Assembly (NCBI RefSeq): GCF_028750675.1
Contig: NZ_JAQQPZ010000002.1
Coordinates: 497,800-561,799, forward strand
Source of the DNA: Shewanella metallivivens
GTDB lineage: Bacteria; Pseudomonadota; Gammaproteobacteria; Enterobacterales; Shewanellaceae
Direction of reading: 5' to 3'
DNA length: 64,000 nt
Made by a program: the position numbers and the translations under genes. Under the pieces are notes generated by a model. The model was not told the origin of the DNA. It did no database searches and saw only the letters and a list, made by a program, of their open reading frames with translations. Of the stretch, positions 16,275-27,500 are shown one piece after another (positions within the stretch are counted from its first letter, which is position 1; every line of letters starts with the position of its first letter).

Positions 16275-18755
16275 TTAAGCTGATTGCTGGTGAATTTGAT
16301 AAATTTGCGCTTCTAGTTCACTGATGGCTTGTTCGTATTCGGTTTTGCCACCAAAGCCTTTTTTAACGATCTCGCTTAAATTACCGTATTCCGTAAACGG
16401 GGCGACTTTAAGTACTTGCATGTTTTCGATTTCTTGCACGCCGACATCGGCATATTTTACCAGTAAATTTTGCAGTACGGCTTGTGCTGTGGCTGAGTAT
16501 TTAGTGAAGTAATTGCGCTTTTGTACATTGTTTGCGCGCTCCTTGCGGGTTAATGGCGGTTGGTCGTACACCACGTGGCAAATCATATCAAAGGGGTCCA
16601 TTTCTTTACCGACTTCATCCTCTAAAGCTGACCAAATAATGCCTTCTAGTGCTAGCTCATCAATTATCGCTTGTTTGCGGTCAGACTCATTCCAACGCTT
16701 CACAAATTCATCTAGTGAACTAAATTGCTTGGCCATGGTTTTACGGGTGTAATCTTTAAAAGATTCGGTGACTAATTTACCGTCGCTGTCGTAATACTGC
16801 ACTCGCTCGGCTATTTTACTGACAGTCACACCTGACACGCGGTATTTGTTGATTTTGCGGGTTTCGCCTTCGTCCCATTCTCCATCAAGGCTGCCATCGC
16901 CTTGGGGGTCGTTTATAGTGTCATTTTGAGTCGCATCTGGTTCGTCATCTTGGTATTCACCTTGATTGTCTGCCGCACCGTTATTACCAGTTAGATCGTC
17001 GTCAACAGTATCAATATCAACATTTTCATCTTCGATGTCTTCAGGGGTTACTTTAATGATTTTTTCGGGTGTACCGTCAAAGCGCTCGTCGGCAAATAAT
17101 TCAGTGGCTTTTTTAAAGTCTAAAATAGTGAACCAGAGCTTGCCGTATCTATCGTCAATACGGGTACCTCGGCCAATAATCTGTTTAAACTTGGTCATGG
17201 ATTGAATGTTTTGATCTAGCACTACTAATTTGCAGGTTTTCGCATCGACACCTGTGGTCATAAGCTCAGAGGTAGTGGCAATAACAGGATAGGCTTTTTT
17301 GGGATTAATAAAGTTGTCTAACTGCCCTTTACCTATTTCATCATCGCCGGTGATTTTCATCACGTACTTTTCATTTTTGGTCATTTGCTCAGGGTTAAGA
17401 TTGGCAATAGCACGACGCATTCGTTCAGCGTGGTCAATGTCGTTACAAAACACGATAGTTTTGGCCATCGGGTCGGTGCGCTTTAAGTAGTTGGTAATGG
17501 TTTCGGCAACCAGTTGGGTACGCTCGTCTATCACCATGGTGCGGTCGAAGTCTTTTTGGTTATAAATGCGGTCTTCTATCACTTCACCATTGTTATCGAT
17601 TTGGCCTTTTGTGGGGCGCCAGCCTTGTAAATCGACATCAATATCGACTCTCACCACTTTGTACGGCGCTAAAAAGCCATCTTCAATGCCTTCTTTGAGT
17701 GAATAGGTATAAACAGGCTCACCAAAATAATCCGTGTTAGAGACTTCATCGGTTTCTTTAGGGGTTGCGGTAAGGCCAACTTGGGCCGCGCTTTTAAAGT
17801 ACTCTAAAATTTCACGCCAGGCACTGTCTTCAGAAGCACTGCCACGATGGCACTCGTCGATAATGATTAAATCAAAAAAGTCTGGGTCGACTTGTTTAAA
17901 GGCTTTTTGGTGCTCTTCTGGACCGGTTAATGCTTGATAAAGCGCTAAATGAATTTCAAATGCAGGATCAACCGTACGCCCAGTAATTTTGGTCATTGAG
18001 GTGCCGAAGGGCTGAAAATCATTAATGCGAGTTTGATCAACCAGGATATTACGGTCGGCTAAAAACAAGATGCGCTTTTTAGCACGAGACTTCCATAATC
18101 GCCAAATAATTTGAAACGCCGTATAGGTTTTACCCGTACCGGTCGCCATGACAAGTAACACGCGGTCTTTACCGGATGAAATGGCTTCAATGGTTTTGTT
18201 AATGGCTTGCAGTTGATAATAACGAGGGTGCTTACCCGTACCATCGTCATAGTATTCTTGATTGATAATGGGTAATTGCGCTGGGGTGTAGCCTTTCCAA
18301 ATACAGTATTTAGTCCAAAGCTGTTGCGGCGTTGGAAAGTCTTCTAAGCGGATTTCTGTTTCGAGTTGGTGCGATTCGTTAGTCCCGAGACTGTTTGTGA
18401 CTGCATGGGTTTTATCATGAAAGATAAAACCATCACCGTTTGAAGCAAAGATGAAAGGCACATCAAGCAAACGGGCATAATCTAGCCCCTGTTGCATGCC
18501 TTTACCCACTTCATGTTTATTGGCTTTAGCCTCAATAACGGCCAGTGGCATACTGGGTTTGTGATATAGCACAATGTCAGCAGACTTAACCGTTTTACGC
18601 ACGCCCATTTGCCCACGCACTATCACTTTACCGTCGCGTAACTTCACTTCCTGGCGAATTTGCGACATGTCATTCCAGCCCGCTTGTTTAATGGCTGGCA
18701 TGATGAATTTGCTAATGATATCGGTTTCGGAAAGCTTGGCTTTATTGATGCTCAT
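16275..18755 (-). CDS. hsdR: Type I restriction endonuclease subunit HsdR (EcoEI-like)
   Basis: HsdR is the motor and nuclease subunit of the type I complex. Read from the ATG at 18755 it is 826 residues. It has an N-terminal PD-(D/E)xK nuclease (Asp60 in SADIVLY, Glu75 and Lys77 in AVIEAKA), the helicase motif GTGKT (206-210), the DECH box (300-303), [16 protein letters not shown] and an EcoEI-type C-terminal domain. An acidic low-complexity stretch (about 565-635) joins the helicase and C-terminal parts. The frame is open to 18794, but the family-like start is [12 protein letters not shown], with AAGGA upstream. It is separated from hsdM by four small genes, so it has its own promoter. Confidence 0.93.
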   Translation of the reverse strand: MSINKAKLSETDIISKFIMPAIKQAGWNDMSQIRQEVKLRDGKVIVRGQMGVRKTVKSADIVLYHKPSMPLAVIEAKANKHEVGKGMQQGLDYARLLDVPFIFASNGDGFIFHDKTHAVTNSLGTNESHQLETEIRLEDFPTPQQLWTKYCIWKGYTPAQLPIINQEYYDDGTGKHPRYYQLQAINKTIEAISSGKDRVLLVMATGTGKTYTAFQIIWRLWKSRAKKRILFLADRNILVDQTRINDFQPFGTSMTKITGRTVDPAFEIHLALYQALTGPEEHQKAFKQVDPDFFDLIIIDECHRGSASEDSAWREILEYFKSAAQVGLTATPKETDEVSNTDYFGEPVYTYSLKEGIEDGFLAPYKVVRVDIDVDLQGWRPTKGQIDNNGEVIEDRIYNQKDFDRTMVIDERTQLVAETITNYLKRTDPMAKTIVFCNDIDHAERMRRAIANLNPEQMTKNEKYVMKITGDDEIGKGQLDNFINPKKAYPVIATTSELMTTGVDAKTCKLVVLDQNIQSMTKFKQIIGRGTRIDDRYGKLWFTILDFKKATELFADERFDGTPEKIIKVTPEDIEDENVDIDTVDDDLTGNNGAADNQGEYQDDEPDATQNDTINDPQGDGSLDGEWDEGETRKINKYRVSGVTVSKIAERVQYYDSDGKLVTESFKDYTRKTMAKQFSSLDEFVKRWNESDRKQAIIDELALEGIIWSALEDEVGKEMDPFDMICHVVYDQPPLTRKERANNVQKRNYFTKYSATAQAVLQNLLVKYADVGVQEIENMQVLKVAPFTEYGNLSEIVKKGFGGKTEYEQAISELEAQIYQIHQQSA

Positions 18756-18889
18756 ATGAAATCTAGGTCCTTCTAGCACAGCAACAAACTGCAATTAAAA
18801 ATTAGTTTGCCACAAAATAGCTCAAACACCAATGATTACATGCAGATACAGTCACTTAAATCTAAAAAATTAGAAACCAGACAATAGTG

Positions 18890-20047
18890 TTAAGCCCTCA
18901 GTTCAGGCTCATGATTAAATCTCTGCATATACGTTTTCTTTACTCTCGCAAACCACGCATAGACTAATTCACGTGTTTCATTGGTTGCCATTGCATTACG
19001 TATCCCGGAGATTTGATCCAATTCAAGCATGCCTATTCGTTTATTGACTTTCACCCCAATGGTCACTCTTTGTGGGTGCTCCATTTTAAATGCACAATAA
19101 TGTCCTGCGACAATCCGGTTGTGATAAACAGCAATACAATGCTTTTGGTCCATTCCTTCTCTAAGCAAAGCATCATAATTATCAATTGCGACAAAATTTG
19201 GCTCACTCGAAATAAGTTGTGGATATGGTGTATCAGCGTCAACCGGTCTGGATTCGGATAGCCGAGTAGCATTACGGATATCTATCCATTGTTGATGTAA
19301 TCTTTCAAGCTCATCCAGTGTCGACAGTTGGCCAATTCGTTTTGCAGGCTCATTTATCCCGAGTGCTAAACCAAGTGCAATCGTATCAGCTAGACATGCA
19401 CGTAAAGGCCCTCTTTTGATATTTTTATCATTTGCTATGGCATGGCCTAATTTTGTGCAGGTTAAAAATGGATATCGGTTATCTAGGCTTATGGTTGCAT
19501 AGTTTATTGTGTGGTGATGTTTAAACACTTTGTAGCGACACATTGTTTTGTCTAACAATTTTTTTAAATATTTTACCTCGATATCTCGCTCAAATTTTAG
19601 AGACAATTTGTCTATAAATTTAAGTGTCGCTTTTGCGTTGTCATAGCCGAGCTTATTGAGAATGTCGCGTTGTCCTAGATGACTTAAGGCTAATGCCTTT
19701 GCATTATCAATGGGATAATGCTCACAAATAAGCACTAATATTAACGGTCTAATTAATAACAATTGAGCGGCTTGCTCACTATTAGCTGCAAGCCACAACA
19801 GCTGATATTGGTGTTCAGGAAAAGCCATTGTCACGGCTAAATACTGTTTAGGGATCTGCGCTAACCATTCAGCACCTGATGAAAACTGAGTGATGAAGTT
19901 AAGCCCTAAGCCTAATCCACCTTCTAATAATTCTTTGGGTTTAGCCGCGAATACCCTATAAGCACATAGTTTTTTATGCCAACTATGAAGCTCTATATCA
20001 TAGTCAAAACCAAAGTGAGTTGTGTGTATGGTTAGTTGTAAATCCAT
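18890..20047 (-). CDS. PcfJ-like domain protein
   Basis: A 385-residue protein. The C-terminal about 130 residues match the PcfJ-like pattern: a Gly/His/Cys segment (LLREGMDQKHCIAVYHNRI), a beta strand with basic residues (PQRVTIGVKVN) and a Gln-x-x-Gly-x-x-Asn element (LDQISGIRNAMA). The N-terminal 250 residues are helical and not recognised. PcfJ was named from a conjugative plasmid, and the family occurs on mobile elements, but its biochemical role is not established. It lies upstream of hsdR on the same strand, at the distal end of the defence island. Confidence 0.65.
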   Translation of the reverse strand: MDLQLTIHTTHFGFDYDIELHSWHKKLCAYRVFAAKPKELLEGGLGLGLNFITQFSSGAEWLAQIPKQYLAVTMAFPEHQYQLLWLAANSEQAAQLLLIRPLILVLICEHYPIDNAKALALSHLGQRDILNKLGYDNAKATLKFIDKLSLKFERDIEVKYLKKLLDKTMCRYKVFKHHHTINYATISLDNRYPFLTCTKLGHAIANDKNIKRGPLRACLADTIALGLALGINEPAKRIGQLSTLDELERLHQQWIDIRNATRLSESRPVDADTPYPQLISSEPNFVAIDNYDALLREGMDQKHCIAVYHNRIVAGHYCAFKMEHPQRVTIGVKVNKRIGMLELDQISGIRNAMATNETRELVYAWFARVKKTYMQRFNHEPELRA

Positions 20048-20456
20048 ATTTCTGCCTATTGAATATCAAGATTTCACTCAAACACAGTGTTAAATAAACC
20101 CTGATCCGCGACAATTCTATTGTTTGCAAGTAAGGTGAGTGACAACATTATCTCATCACTAAAACATTGACTAGTATACGGTTGTATTTTCAATAATTTT
20201 GACATATTCCCCAATGTGTAATCTAAAATAAATTGCTTGACACGTATCTATATTTATAAATTGGCATTATTAATGCTTGTTATTTTGTGATTAGTATTAA
20301 TGAATAAGGCGTTTAGCTGAAACAGAGGCAACATTGGCCTTAACGTTTACTATCTGTAATTTAAGGCTTATGTTTACTGCAAATCATGATTTTATGGTGA
20401 GTTAAGTATTACCTAACTAAAATGATGACGATGGCAAGCGATTAACGGGAGAGATA
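20048..20456. other. Intergenic region upstream of binding-protein/kinase pair
   Basis: About 410 bp with no gene, between divergent units. A sigma-54-like element TGGCATTATTAATGC with correct GG/GC spacing occurs at 20262-20276 on the plus strand, but it departs from the consensus at three positions and no TTGCATTTTGCAA palindrome was seen here. Confidence 0.35.
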
Positions 20457-21266
20457 ATGAAGTATTTACTAGTTATAGTTTGTTTAATTCAAAGCTCGTG
20501 GTTATTTGCGCAAGAATATACCTTTGGCGTAGTTCCGCAGTATGAGCCACAAAAGTTAAATGCCATTTGGCAGCCTTTGCTTAACGAAGTGAGTCAACAA
20601 ACGGGTATTAAAATTAAACTGATCACTGTTGAATCAATCCCTGTGTTTGAACAAGCATTTGCCAATGGAGATTATGACTTTGCTTACATGAATCCTTGGC
20701 ACAGTGTGATCGCCAATGAAAAGCAAGGGTATATGCCGTTAATAAAAGACGCAGGACGTAAGCTTCAAGGCGTATTGGTTGTCAAAAAAGACGGTGGCAT
20801 TAATGATTTGAGTCAATTGCAAAATGAAGAGATTGCCTTCCCTGCCCCAAATGCGTTAGGTGCTTCATTATTAATGCGAGCTGATTTAGCACAATTATAT
20901 GACTTATCGATAAAACCCGTTTATGTACAAACCCATTCCTCGGTATATCTTAATGTTGCCTTAGGCACTACAAAAGCTGGCGGTGGTGTGTTGGGTACCT
21001 TGAAGCAACAGCCGCAAAATTTACAAGATAAGTTAACCATTCTATATAAAACACGTGAAATCAGTCGTCATCCAATTGTTGCGCATCCTAGAGTCGATAC
21101 AGCTGTTCAACTCAATATTCAACAAGCTATTTTAACTATCGGTCAAAGTGAAAAATATAAGCATTTACTTGCAGGGATACCGATTACTCAACCCAGTACG
21201 GCAACGTTGGCAGAATACCAGCAATTAACACAATGGGGGTTACGCTCATTTTATGTCGAAAATTAA
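20457..21266 (+). CDS. PhnD-like periplasmic binding protein, sensor partner
   Basis: A 269-residue exported solute-binding protein of the PhnD/phosphonate group. It has a signal peptide (LVIVCLIQSSWLFAQ) and the family opening YTFGVVPQYEPQKL, then DFAYMNPWHSV and the hinge-like segment EEIAFPAPNALGASLLMRAD. No ABC transporter genes are near; instead the gene overlaps the following hybrid kinase by 14 bp. It is therefore more likely to present a ligand to that kinase than to feed a transporter. The ligand cannot be told from sequence. GGGAGAG precedes the ATG. Confidence 0.85.
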   Translation: MKYLLVIVCLIQSSWLFAQEYTFGVVPQYEPQKLNAIWQPLLNEVSQQTGIKIKLITVESIPVFEQAFANGDYDFAYMNPWHSVIANEKQGYMPLIKDAGRKLQGVLVVKKDGGINDLSQLQNEEIAFPAPNALGASLLMRADLAQLYDLSIKPVYVQTHSSVYLNVALGTTKAGGGVLGTLKQQPQNLQDKLTILYKTREISRHPIVAHPRVDTAVQLNIQQAILTIGQSEKYKHLLAGIPITQPSTATLAEYQQLTQWGLRSFYVEN

Positions 21267-23481
21267 TTGGTGGCGAAGTCTACGGGCACAGAGTTTTTTG
21301 GCGGTTTTTTCGTTTGGGCTAATGCTGATTTGTTTATTTGTGTTTTATACCTTACCCGAACAAGCTCGGTGGGTTAACGATGGCTTATCCAAAACGGCTC
21401 AGCGTTCATTGCAACAACTATCAACCTCTATCACTACGCCGTTGCTGACCCGACAATATGCTGAGCTGTATGAACAAATCAATAATCAACTTGAAATACA
21501 TCCAAATTGGAAAGCCATAAAAATAGTAGATGCTGAAACGGGTAATCAATTGTATCCACTAGACTCATGGGTTGGCGCTTTTGAAAGTGGTGATATGTTA
21601 TTGAGCCAAGACATTATTTTTTTAGATAAGCCGCTTGCAACAATTACCTTGGTGGTTAATTTTACAGCTGAAATTAATGAGTCATCTAAATTACATTACA
21701 CGCTGATTTATATTCAATTTTCTATCTTGTTACTCATTTTAGTCGGCCTTGCATGGCTAGTAGACTATCGAATCACTTCCCCACTACGTGCGTTAGAGCA
21801 TGCATTCACTCGCTTAGCTAAAGGTGATTTTGACTGTCATGTAGACAAGCAGCAACACAATGAAGTTGGCAGCGTGATTAATGGATTTAATCAAATGGTC
21901 AATGAGGTTGCGGGAAGTCAGCAAAAACTCAATAGTTTAAGGATACAGGCTGAATCTGCTAGTAAAGCGAAATCTGATTTTATGGCCAGTATGAGCCATG
22001 AACTACGTACCCCTCTTAATGCCATTTTAGGCTTATCTCAGCTGTATGATTATGATCAATCGGCGAGCCAAATCCAAAAAAATAATGCCAAAAGCATCTA
22101 CCGTGCTGGTGAACACTTGTTGCTATTAATCAACGATGTACTTGATATGACTGCTATTGAGTCAGGTAATATGCAGTTCAATTTTGAATATGTGCCAATT
22201 AAACGAGTTATTGAAGAGTCTGTTGAATTAGTTACTGAGTTAATCAATGCGCAATCAATTTCACTTCACCTTGAGGGACTTAACAACCTTGAAGGCTTGT
22301 GTTTTTATGTAGATGAGCGCCGTTTCAAGCAGATCATGTTAAATCTATTGTCTAACGCCATTAAGTACAATAAACCACAAGGTAAGATTTATATTCGTTG
22401 TAGTGAGTTAAACAATAATCAATGCCGAATCAGCGTTGCCGATACTGGATATGGTTTAACTGATGACGAAGAGTCGCGATTATTTAAACCATTTGATCGT
22501 TTAGGCGCTGAAACTAGCGAAATAAATGGTACTGGTATTGGATTAGTTATCACCAGAGAATTAGTAGAAAGAATGCAAGGTGAGATAACCGTTCAAAGCG
22601 AAGTCAACCAAGGTTCTTGTTTTAGTTTATTATTTAATAGTTTTGAACAATCTAATAAGACAACCAATACACAATTTCCGAATGACAATGCGTTGCATAC
22701 AGAAGTTGATGCATTGCCTATCTTAAACGTGTTGGTTGCAGAAGATCAGGTTACCAATCAGCAAGTATTAAAACAGCAATTAACCCTATTAGGTGTGCAA
22801 TCAACGTTTGTGAGCAACGGTGAACAAGCCTGGCAAATATTACAAGATATACCATTTGATGTGTTACTGACCGATATACAAATGCCGCTGTTAGATGGTT
22901 TAGGCTTAACAAAAAGAATACGCCAAGATGACCGATATAATGCTTTGGTCATTATTGCGGTGACAGCCAATATCATTAAAGAAAATATTGATGATTGTTA
23001 TGCTGCTGGCATGAATGGTTTTTTGACTAAACCTGTCGAGTTGGTTCAACTTAAAACACTATTAATCGAGCATTCATCAATAACCATTAACGCCCCTATT
23101 GAACAAGAACATTCATCAGCCTCGATGAATGACAAGTTTGCTCAACTCGATATCGGTTTGTTAGTGTCGATGCTGGGTGAAGACACTGATGTGCATTGCA
23201 TGGTATTTAATGCGTTTATACAATCAGCAGGTGAACAAGTTAAGCTGATTAACGCCTACACAGAAAGCGAAAACTATGTTGATTTATCATTTCAATCACA
23301 TGGACTAAAGTCTGCATCAAAGTCGATTGCGGCTTTAGGTTTAGCGGATATTTGTCAACAAATAGAATCGCTTGCAAACATTAATAGTATTAATGAACAA
23401 TTAATCATAGACTTAAACTTATGCTTTGAGAGCGTTATGGCTGATCTGAAGTATTATTGTCGGCAACATGAAGCACCTTAA
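21253..23481 (+). CDS. Hybrid sensor histidine kinase with REC and Hpt domains
   Basis: A 742-residue inner-membrane kinase. Order: membrane helix (about 13-33), periplasmic sensor (about 35-148), second helix (150-170), HAMP (170-225), HisKA with phospho-His249 in SMSHELRTPLNA, HATPase (about 350-460), receiver (VLVAEDQVTNQQV and LLTDIQMPLLDG) and C-terminal Hpt (SHGLKSASKSIAALG). This is a full TorS-like phosphorelay chain, and the overlapping periplasmic binding protein fits the TorT/TorS logic. No response regulator is adjacent, so its output lies elsewhere. It converges with the fimbrial operon. Confidence 0.9.
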   Translation: MSKINWWRSLRAQSFLAVFSFGLMLICLFVFYTLPEQARWVNDGLSKTAQRSLQQLSTSITTPLLTRQYAELYEQINNQLEIHPNWKAIKIVDAETGNQLYPLDSWVGAFESGDMLLSQDIIFLDKPLATITLVVNFTAEINESSKLHYTLIYIQFSILLLILVGLAWLVDYRITSPLRALEHAFTRLAKGDFDCHVDKQQHNEVGSVINGFNQMVNEVAGSQQKLNSLRIQAESASKAKSDFMASMSHELRTPLNAILGLSQLYDYDQSASQIQKNNAKSIYRAGEHLLLLINDVLDMTAIESGNMQFNFEYVPIKRVIEESVELVTELINAQSISLHLEGLNNLEGLCFYVDERRFKQIMLNLLSNAIKYNKPQGKIYIRCSELNNNQCRISVADTGYGLTDDEESRLFKPFDRLGAETSEINGTGIGLVITRELVERMQGEITVQSEVNQGSCFSLLFNSFEQSNKTTNTQFPNDNALHTEVDALPILNVLVAEDQVTNQQVLKQQLTLLGVQSTFVSNGEQAWQILQDIPFDVLLTDIQMPLLDGLGLTKRIRQDDRYNALVIIAVTANIIKENIDDCYAAGMNGFLTKPVELVQLKTLLIEHSSITINAPIEQEHSSASMNDKFAQLDIGLLVSMLGEDTDVHCMVFNAFIQSAGEQVKLINAYTESENYVDLSFQSHGLKSASKSIAALGLADICQQIESLANINSINEQLIIDLNLCFESVMADLKYYCRQHEAP

Positions 23482-23661
23482 CATTAGACATACAATCAAC
23501 GTATTGATTTTTATGCTTGCTAAAAGTGTAGTGATTCATTTTTGAGGAAAATAGTTTCCAATAGATAATGTGTGAATAATGTTTGATACGCAGAAATAAT
23601 GTGGGGGTGATGATTAAGTCATTATTGACGCCATCCATGGCACCGAGTTTATTTTTATCAC

Positions 23662-24585
23662 TTAAAACTCAACAATCACCCTCACCCGATCTCGATAAAC
23701 ACCAGGGAGTGGAAACCTATCTTCCACCAATGTTTCAACCAAAAATTGAAACGCCTGGTTATTACCCACACCAATACCTGCCACACTGGCCGACAAATCT
23801 GGTCCTATTAGGGTGTTGCCGTCGGTCGTGGTAATTTTATAGGCGATGGTCTCGCTGTTAAATGCCATATTCCTTTGGCCGGCATTAAAGTTATCGCCAC
23901 CATCAACATAATATTGATAACTCAGCTGCTTAGTGCAATTGATATCCAATGGCAATATGGCGCTGTGAGCACTGCCCAGATAAGACACCGTACCAAGCGA
24001 GACATCTGATGTTTGAACGCTACAACTTTCGGTAACACTAAGTTGCACATTAATCATCACGGTTGCACTGCCATTGTCGCGACCTAAACAGATCCCTAAT
24101 AAGCCAATACCAGAACAATAATCCCATTGCCATAGTATCGATATGGTGTCGTTATACGTGCCTACACCGACATTCGCCGTACCTGTAGACAGATAAATAG
24201 GTATCGTGCCGTCATCGCCAAACAGGCCCAATAAATCCAGTAAATTAAATGATCCAAAACTCACCGTTTCATTAAGGGTGAAAGGATCTGAGCGCTCAGG
24301 CGCGGTATACAGTGTGTAAGGCACTGCATCACCATTGGCAGCTGTTAATTGAAAATCAGCCCCCACTAATGTGGCATCAATTTCGCTAAAGTCCAGCAGG
24401 TTAACAAAGCCTGAGCAACTAAAATCTGAACTGAATGAGGTTTCTATAATACCTGTAGAAATTGATGCAGAGCTAAACGCGCCTAAGTTTTGATTGCTGT
24501 TACCGCCCACTACACAGTCTGCGTAAGCTTGTTGGCAAGTGAACACCATGACTGCTGTACAACACAGTTTGCTAATTATGTTCAT
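23662..24585 (-). CDS. Two-domain spore coat U (SCPU) fimbrial subunit, probable tip adhesin
   Basis: A 307-residue exported protein with a signal peptide ending near YADCVVGG. It holds two SCPU-type beta domains: the first has GDAVPYTLYTAPERS and ends near residue 175 (WQWDYC), the second starts at VTESCSVQTSDVSLG and ends GVYRDRVRVIVEF. Each has the Cys pair expected of exported pilin-like folds. In this family the two-domain subunit encoded after the usher is usually the tip protein. Its ATG overlaps the usher stop (ATGA), and it is the last gene of the fimbrial operon. Confidence 0.85.
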   Translation of the reverse strand: MNIISKLCCTAVMVFTCQQAYADCVVGGNSNQNLGAFSSASISTGIIETSFSSDFSCSGFVNLLDFSEIDATLVGADFQLTAANGDAVPYTLYTAPERSDPFTLNETVSFGSFNLLDLLGLFGDDGTIPIYLSTGTANVGVGTYNDTISILWQWDYCSGIGLLGICLGRDNGSATVMINVQLSVTESCSVQTSDVSLGTVSYLGSAHSAILPLDINCTKQLSYQYYVDGGDNFNAGQRNMAFNSETIAYKITTTDGNTLIGPDLSASVAGIGVGNNQAFQFLVETLVEDRFPLPGVYRDRVRVIVEF

Positions 24586-27500
24586 ACTGTCTCTCCTTTA
24601 CTTTGCTGTGTAATGTTATTTGCGCGTTGTTTAAAGAATAAATCTGGTTGGGGTGGTGCTTGTTGTGTCGAGTCATGATGAGGAACAAGATCGATATTAG
24701 TGTAATCAAGCCACCTCGCTTTGTCCCAATTGGGGGCATTTGGCATGCCCGCCTTAGACGCTATGTCATTCGTTAATAAGTAAACGTCACTTACCTTGTT
24801 CTGTGTAAGTAACGCATTGTTTATTGGATTAAATTGACTATCCGCATTCGATGATAGGATTAACCTTGGGGTGTTTGCAGTGTAAGTTTGCTTAACCGCC
24901 TCTTTTGTCGTTGATGCTGTTTCATGTATTTGAGCAGATAATACTAACTGTGAAGCAACCTGTTGCACTGTAACTGTAATGAACTCCAGATCTATGCTGC
25001 CCTGATGTTGTTCAATCATAGAGGCTTGAGTGTTCACTGCAGCCTCTGGATTTACTAGGGTTTGGGTCTGTTCATCTGAGTGAGTTTTCTCAATCACATG
25101 AGTTGGCTCAACATCAATAGCAACCGTATTGATCACTTTAACCACTTCAGACTTTGGAGTATGTATGGCTTCTGGCGATGTTACATTAACCATGCTGTCA
25201 GATTGTTCGCATACCAAAGGCCCAATGATGGCTTTTTGATGATTGATTTGGGTATAACTAAACTCAACTGAGCATTGTTTATTGTCCCACTGCAATACCA
25301 TCTGATTTTGCGCTTGTAGCGCTTGCGGATAAACTTCTCCGTGATGCGCTACTGTCTGTGGTTGCTTATCACTGTTAATGATAGCGCTGGCACCTGCAGG
25401 AATAGGGTTACCTTTGCTGTCGTTTACAATCACAGTCGCAATAAATTGTTTAGGTTCACAGATAATTGGACCAATCACGGGTGTTTGCTCATCTGTTTTA
25501 CGGTAAGAAAATTCAGCGGAGCATTGTTGATCAGCCCAGTTAAGGGTTATGATGTTTTGCGTTCTAAGCGATGATAATGACAATTGACCATTTTTACCGA
25601 CAACTTTTGGTTCAAGCTGATCATTAATGATGGCTAAGGTACCTGCTGGTACAGGTTGGCCTTGTTGATCATTAATCATGACCAGTGCATTGGCATCCTC
25701 AGTAGCACATACCAATGGGCCAATGACAGGAATGTCATCTTCTTGCTTGCTGTAGGCAAACTCAAGTACGCACTGCTTACCGTCCCATACAAGCGTTAAG
25801 GTATTGTTATCCTGTAGCTTTTCAAGATACAACTCACCGTCCCAACCGACAAAGTCACCATTTTGTTCACCATTTAGGGTCGCTAATGCACCGACCGGAA
25901 TAGGCTGACCTTGCTCATCGTTTACAATCACAATGGCTGCTTTGGTTTGATACAGTTCAAAATCAACATCTACACCGTGGTTTTCTGCTGCCATCACTTG
26001 TATTTGATCGTTCACCACGTTGGTGTCTAGCGGTAATGATTTGGTGTTAATACTGATATTGACTGGGTTATATGATGCAAGCCCGGTAACCAATAACATG
26101 CCGTCATCATCTGACTCACCGACTTGCTGGTTTTCAATTAATACTGGCACATCTGCAATACCGCCCGTTGATACCACGGCAAACGTATCGGCGACCCGAT
26201 TACCTAACAAGAAACGACTATTAGACCAAATTAATGAGCCCGAGGCCTGGCCCCAATGGCCACTTGAACCACCACGGTTGTAGTAACCGCCAGTTAATTC
26301 AACTTTGTCACCTCTCCAACTGCCGTTAGCTGAAAAATCACTGGTGCCTACAACATTGCTGACGTTACCTCTAAAACCACGATTGCCATTGCGAGCAAAT
26401 GAAGCTGAGGCTACGGTACGGTCTTCGCCTTTATTGTCACGCACATGGCTTACGCTAGCACGGGAACGAGTGCCAAATGGCATCGAAAAATTCAAGCCAA
26501 CGCTCACATCGTCACGATCGGGATCCCAGTTAACACTGGCTGAAATAGAGGCTGTATCGATTGATTGATTATAAAAAGCAGATACCAGGCGACGGTCATC
26601 ATCATCGAACTTAGTGATATCAAAATACCCCATCCCCACTGAAACGCCATTATCAAATGAGTATGCGGCATTGGCTTGTACTTCACGCTCGATTTGCGAC
26701 ACAAATTGGGTTGACCCTGTGTCACGGTAACCTTGTTGCTGTTGCTTGAGTTGGGCAGAAACCCCCCAGTTATTAGCCTGAAAACGATAACCAGCAAGCC
26801 CTAACCAACCGCTGCTATTTTTGTCTTGGCCATGGGCAGCCGCAAACGAAAATACCCCTAGATTACCTAGTGTAAAATCAGTTCCAAAACCTAAGTTGTA
26901 AACATCTTTGCTCAGTTCGGCATGCGATGACACCGACATGCTGTCGGTTAAGCCATAACGAACATCGGCAATAGCGGTTAGGTTTGAGTCATAATCAAAT
27001 GAATCAAGACCAAAACCTTGTCTTAGTACCCCTAGGTTAAGGTCGTAGTCGTACACTCCCTGTTTAAGCAACTCTGGTGCAACATAAAATTGCAAATCAC
27101 GGCTAACTGCTTGACCATAAATATCGGTGGTAACAATACTGGCGCTGGCAAAGCCATTAACTGTAGGTTCACTGTCTAGAATAAAGTTACCAGGCTCAAC
27201 ATTCCCAGAGTACATTTTGTAATTATTTACAAAGACTTCAATATCTGATGGCAATACCGCACTACCAATGAATTCAGGATAAGGGTAACTGATAAACTGT
27301 GGGTCTAACTCAAAACGTCGGGACAGCTTAATCCCCCCCATTCTGACTTGACGAGCCCAAGGGTTACCGCCACTTATCATGTCGCCGACACGCCAATAGC
27401 GCATATTTTCCTCGTCATTGTATTGCCAAAAACTGTCGTAGCGGATCATTCCTTCGTCGACAAAGCTGTTATGACTGCCACCCAGTTGCTTACGATAATT

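Noticed and set aside
4093-20047. Island bounded by att repeats from the tyrosine recombinase
   Set aside because: No tRNA gene or flanking direct repeat could be found by eye, so the island borders stay undefined.
20262-20276. Sigma-54-like element before the PhnD-like gene
   Set aside because: Spacing is right, but three consensus positions differ, no enhancer palindrome lies upstream and the leader would be about 170 nt. Not enough to include it in the regulon.
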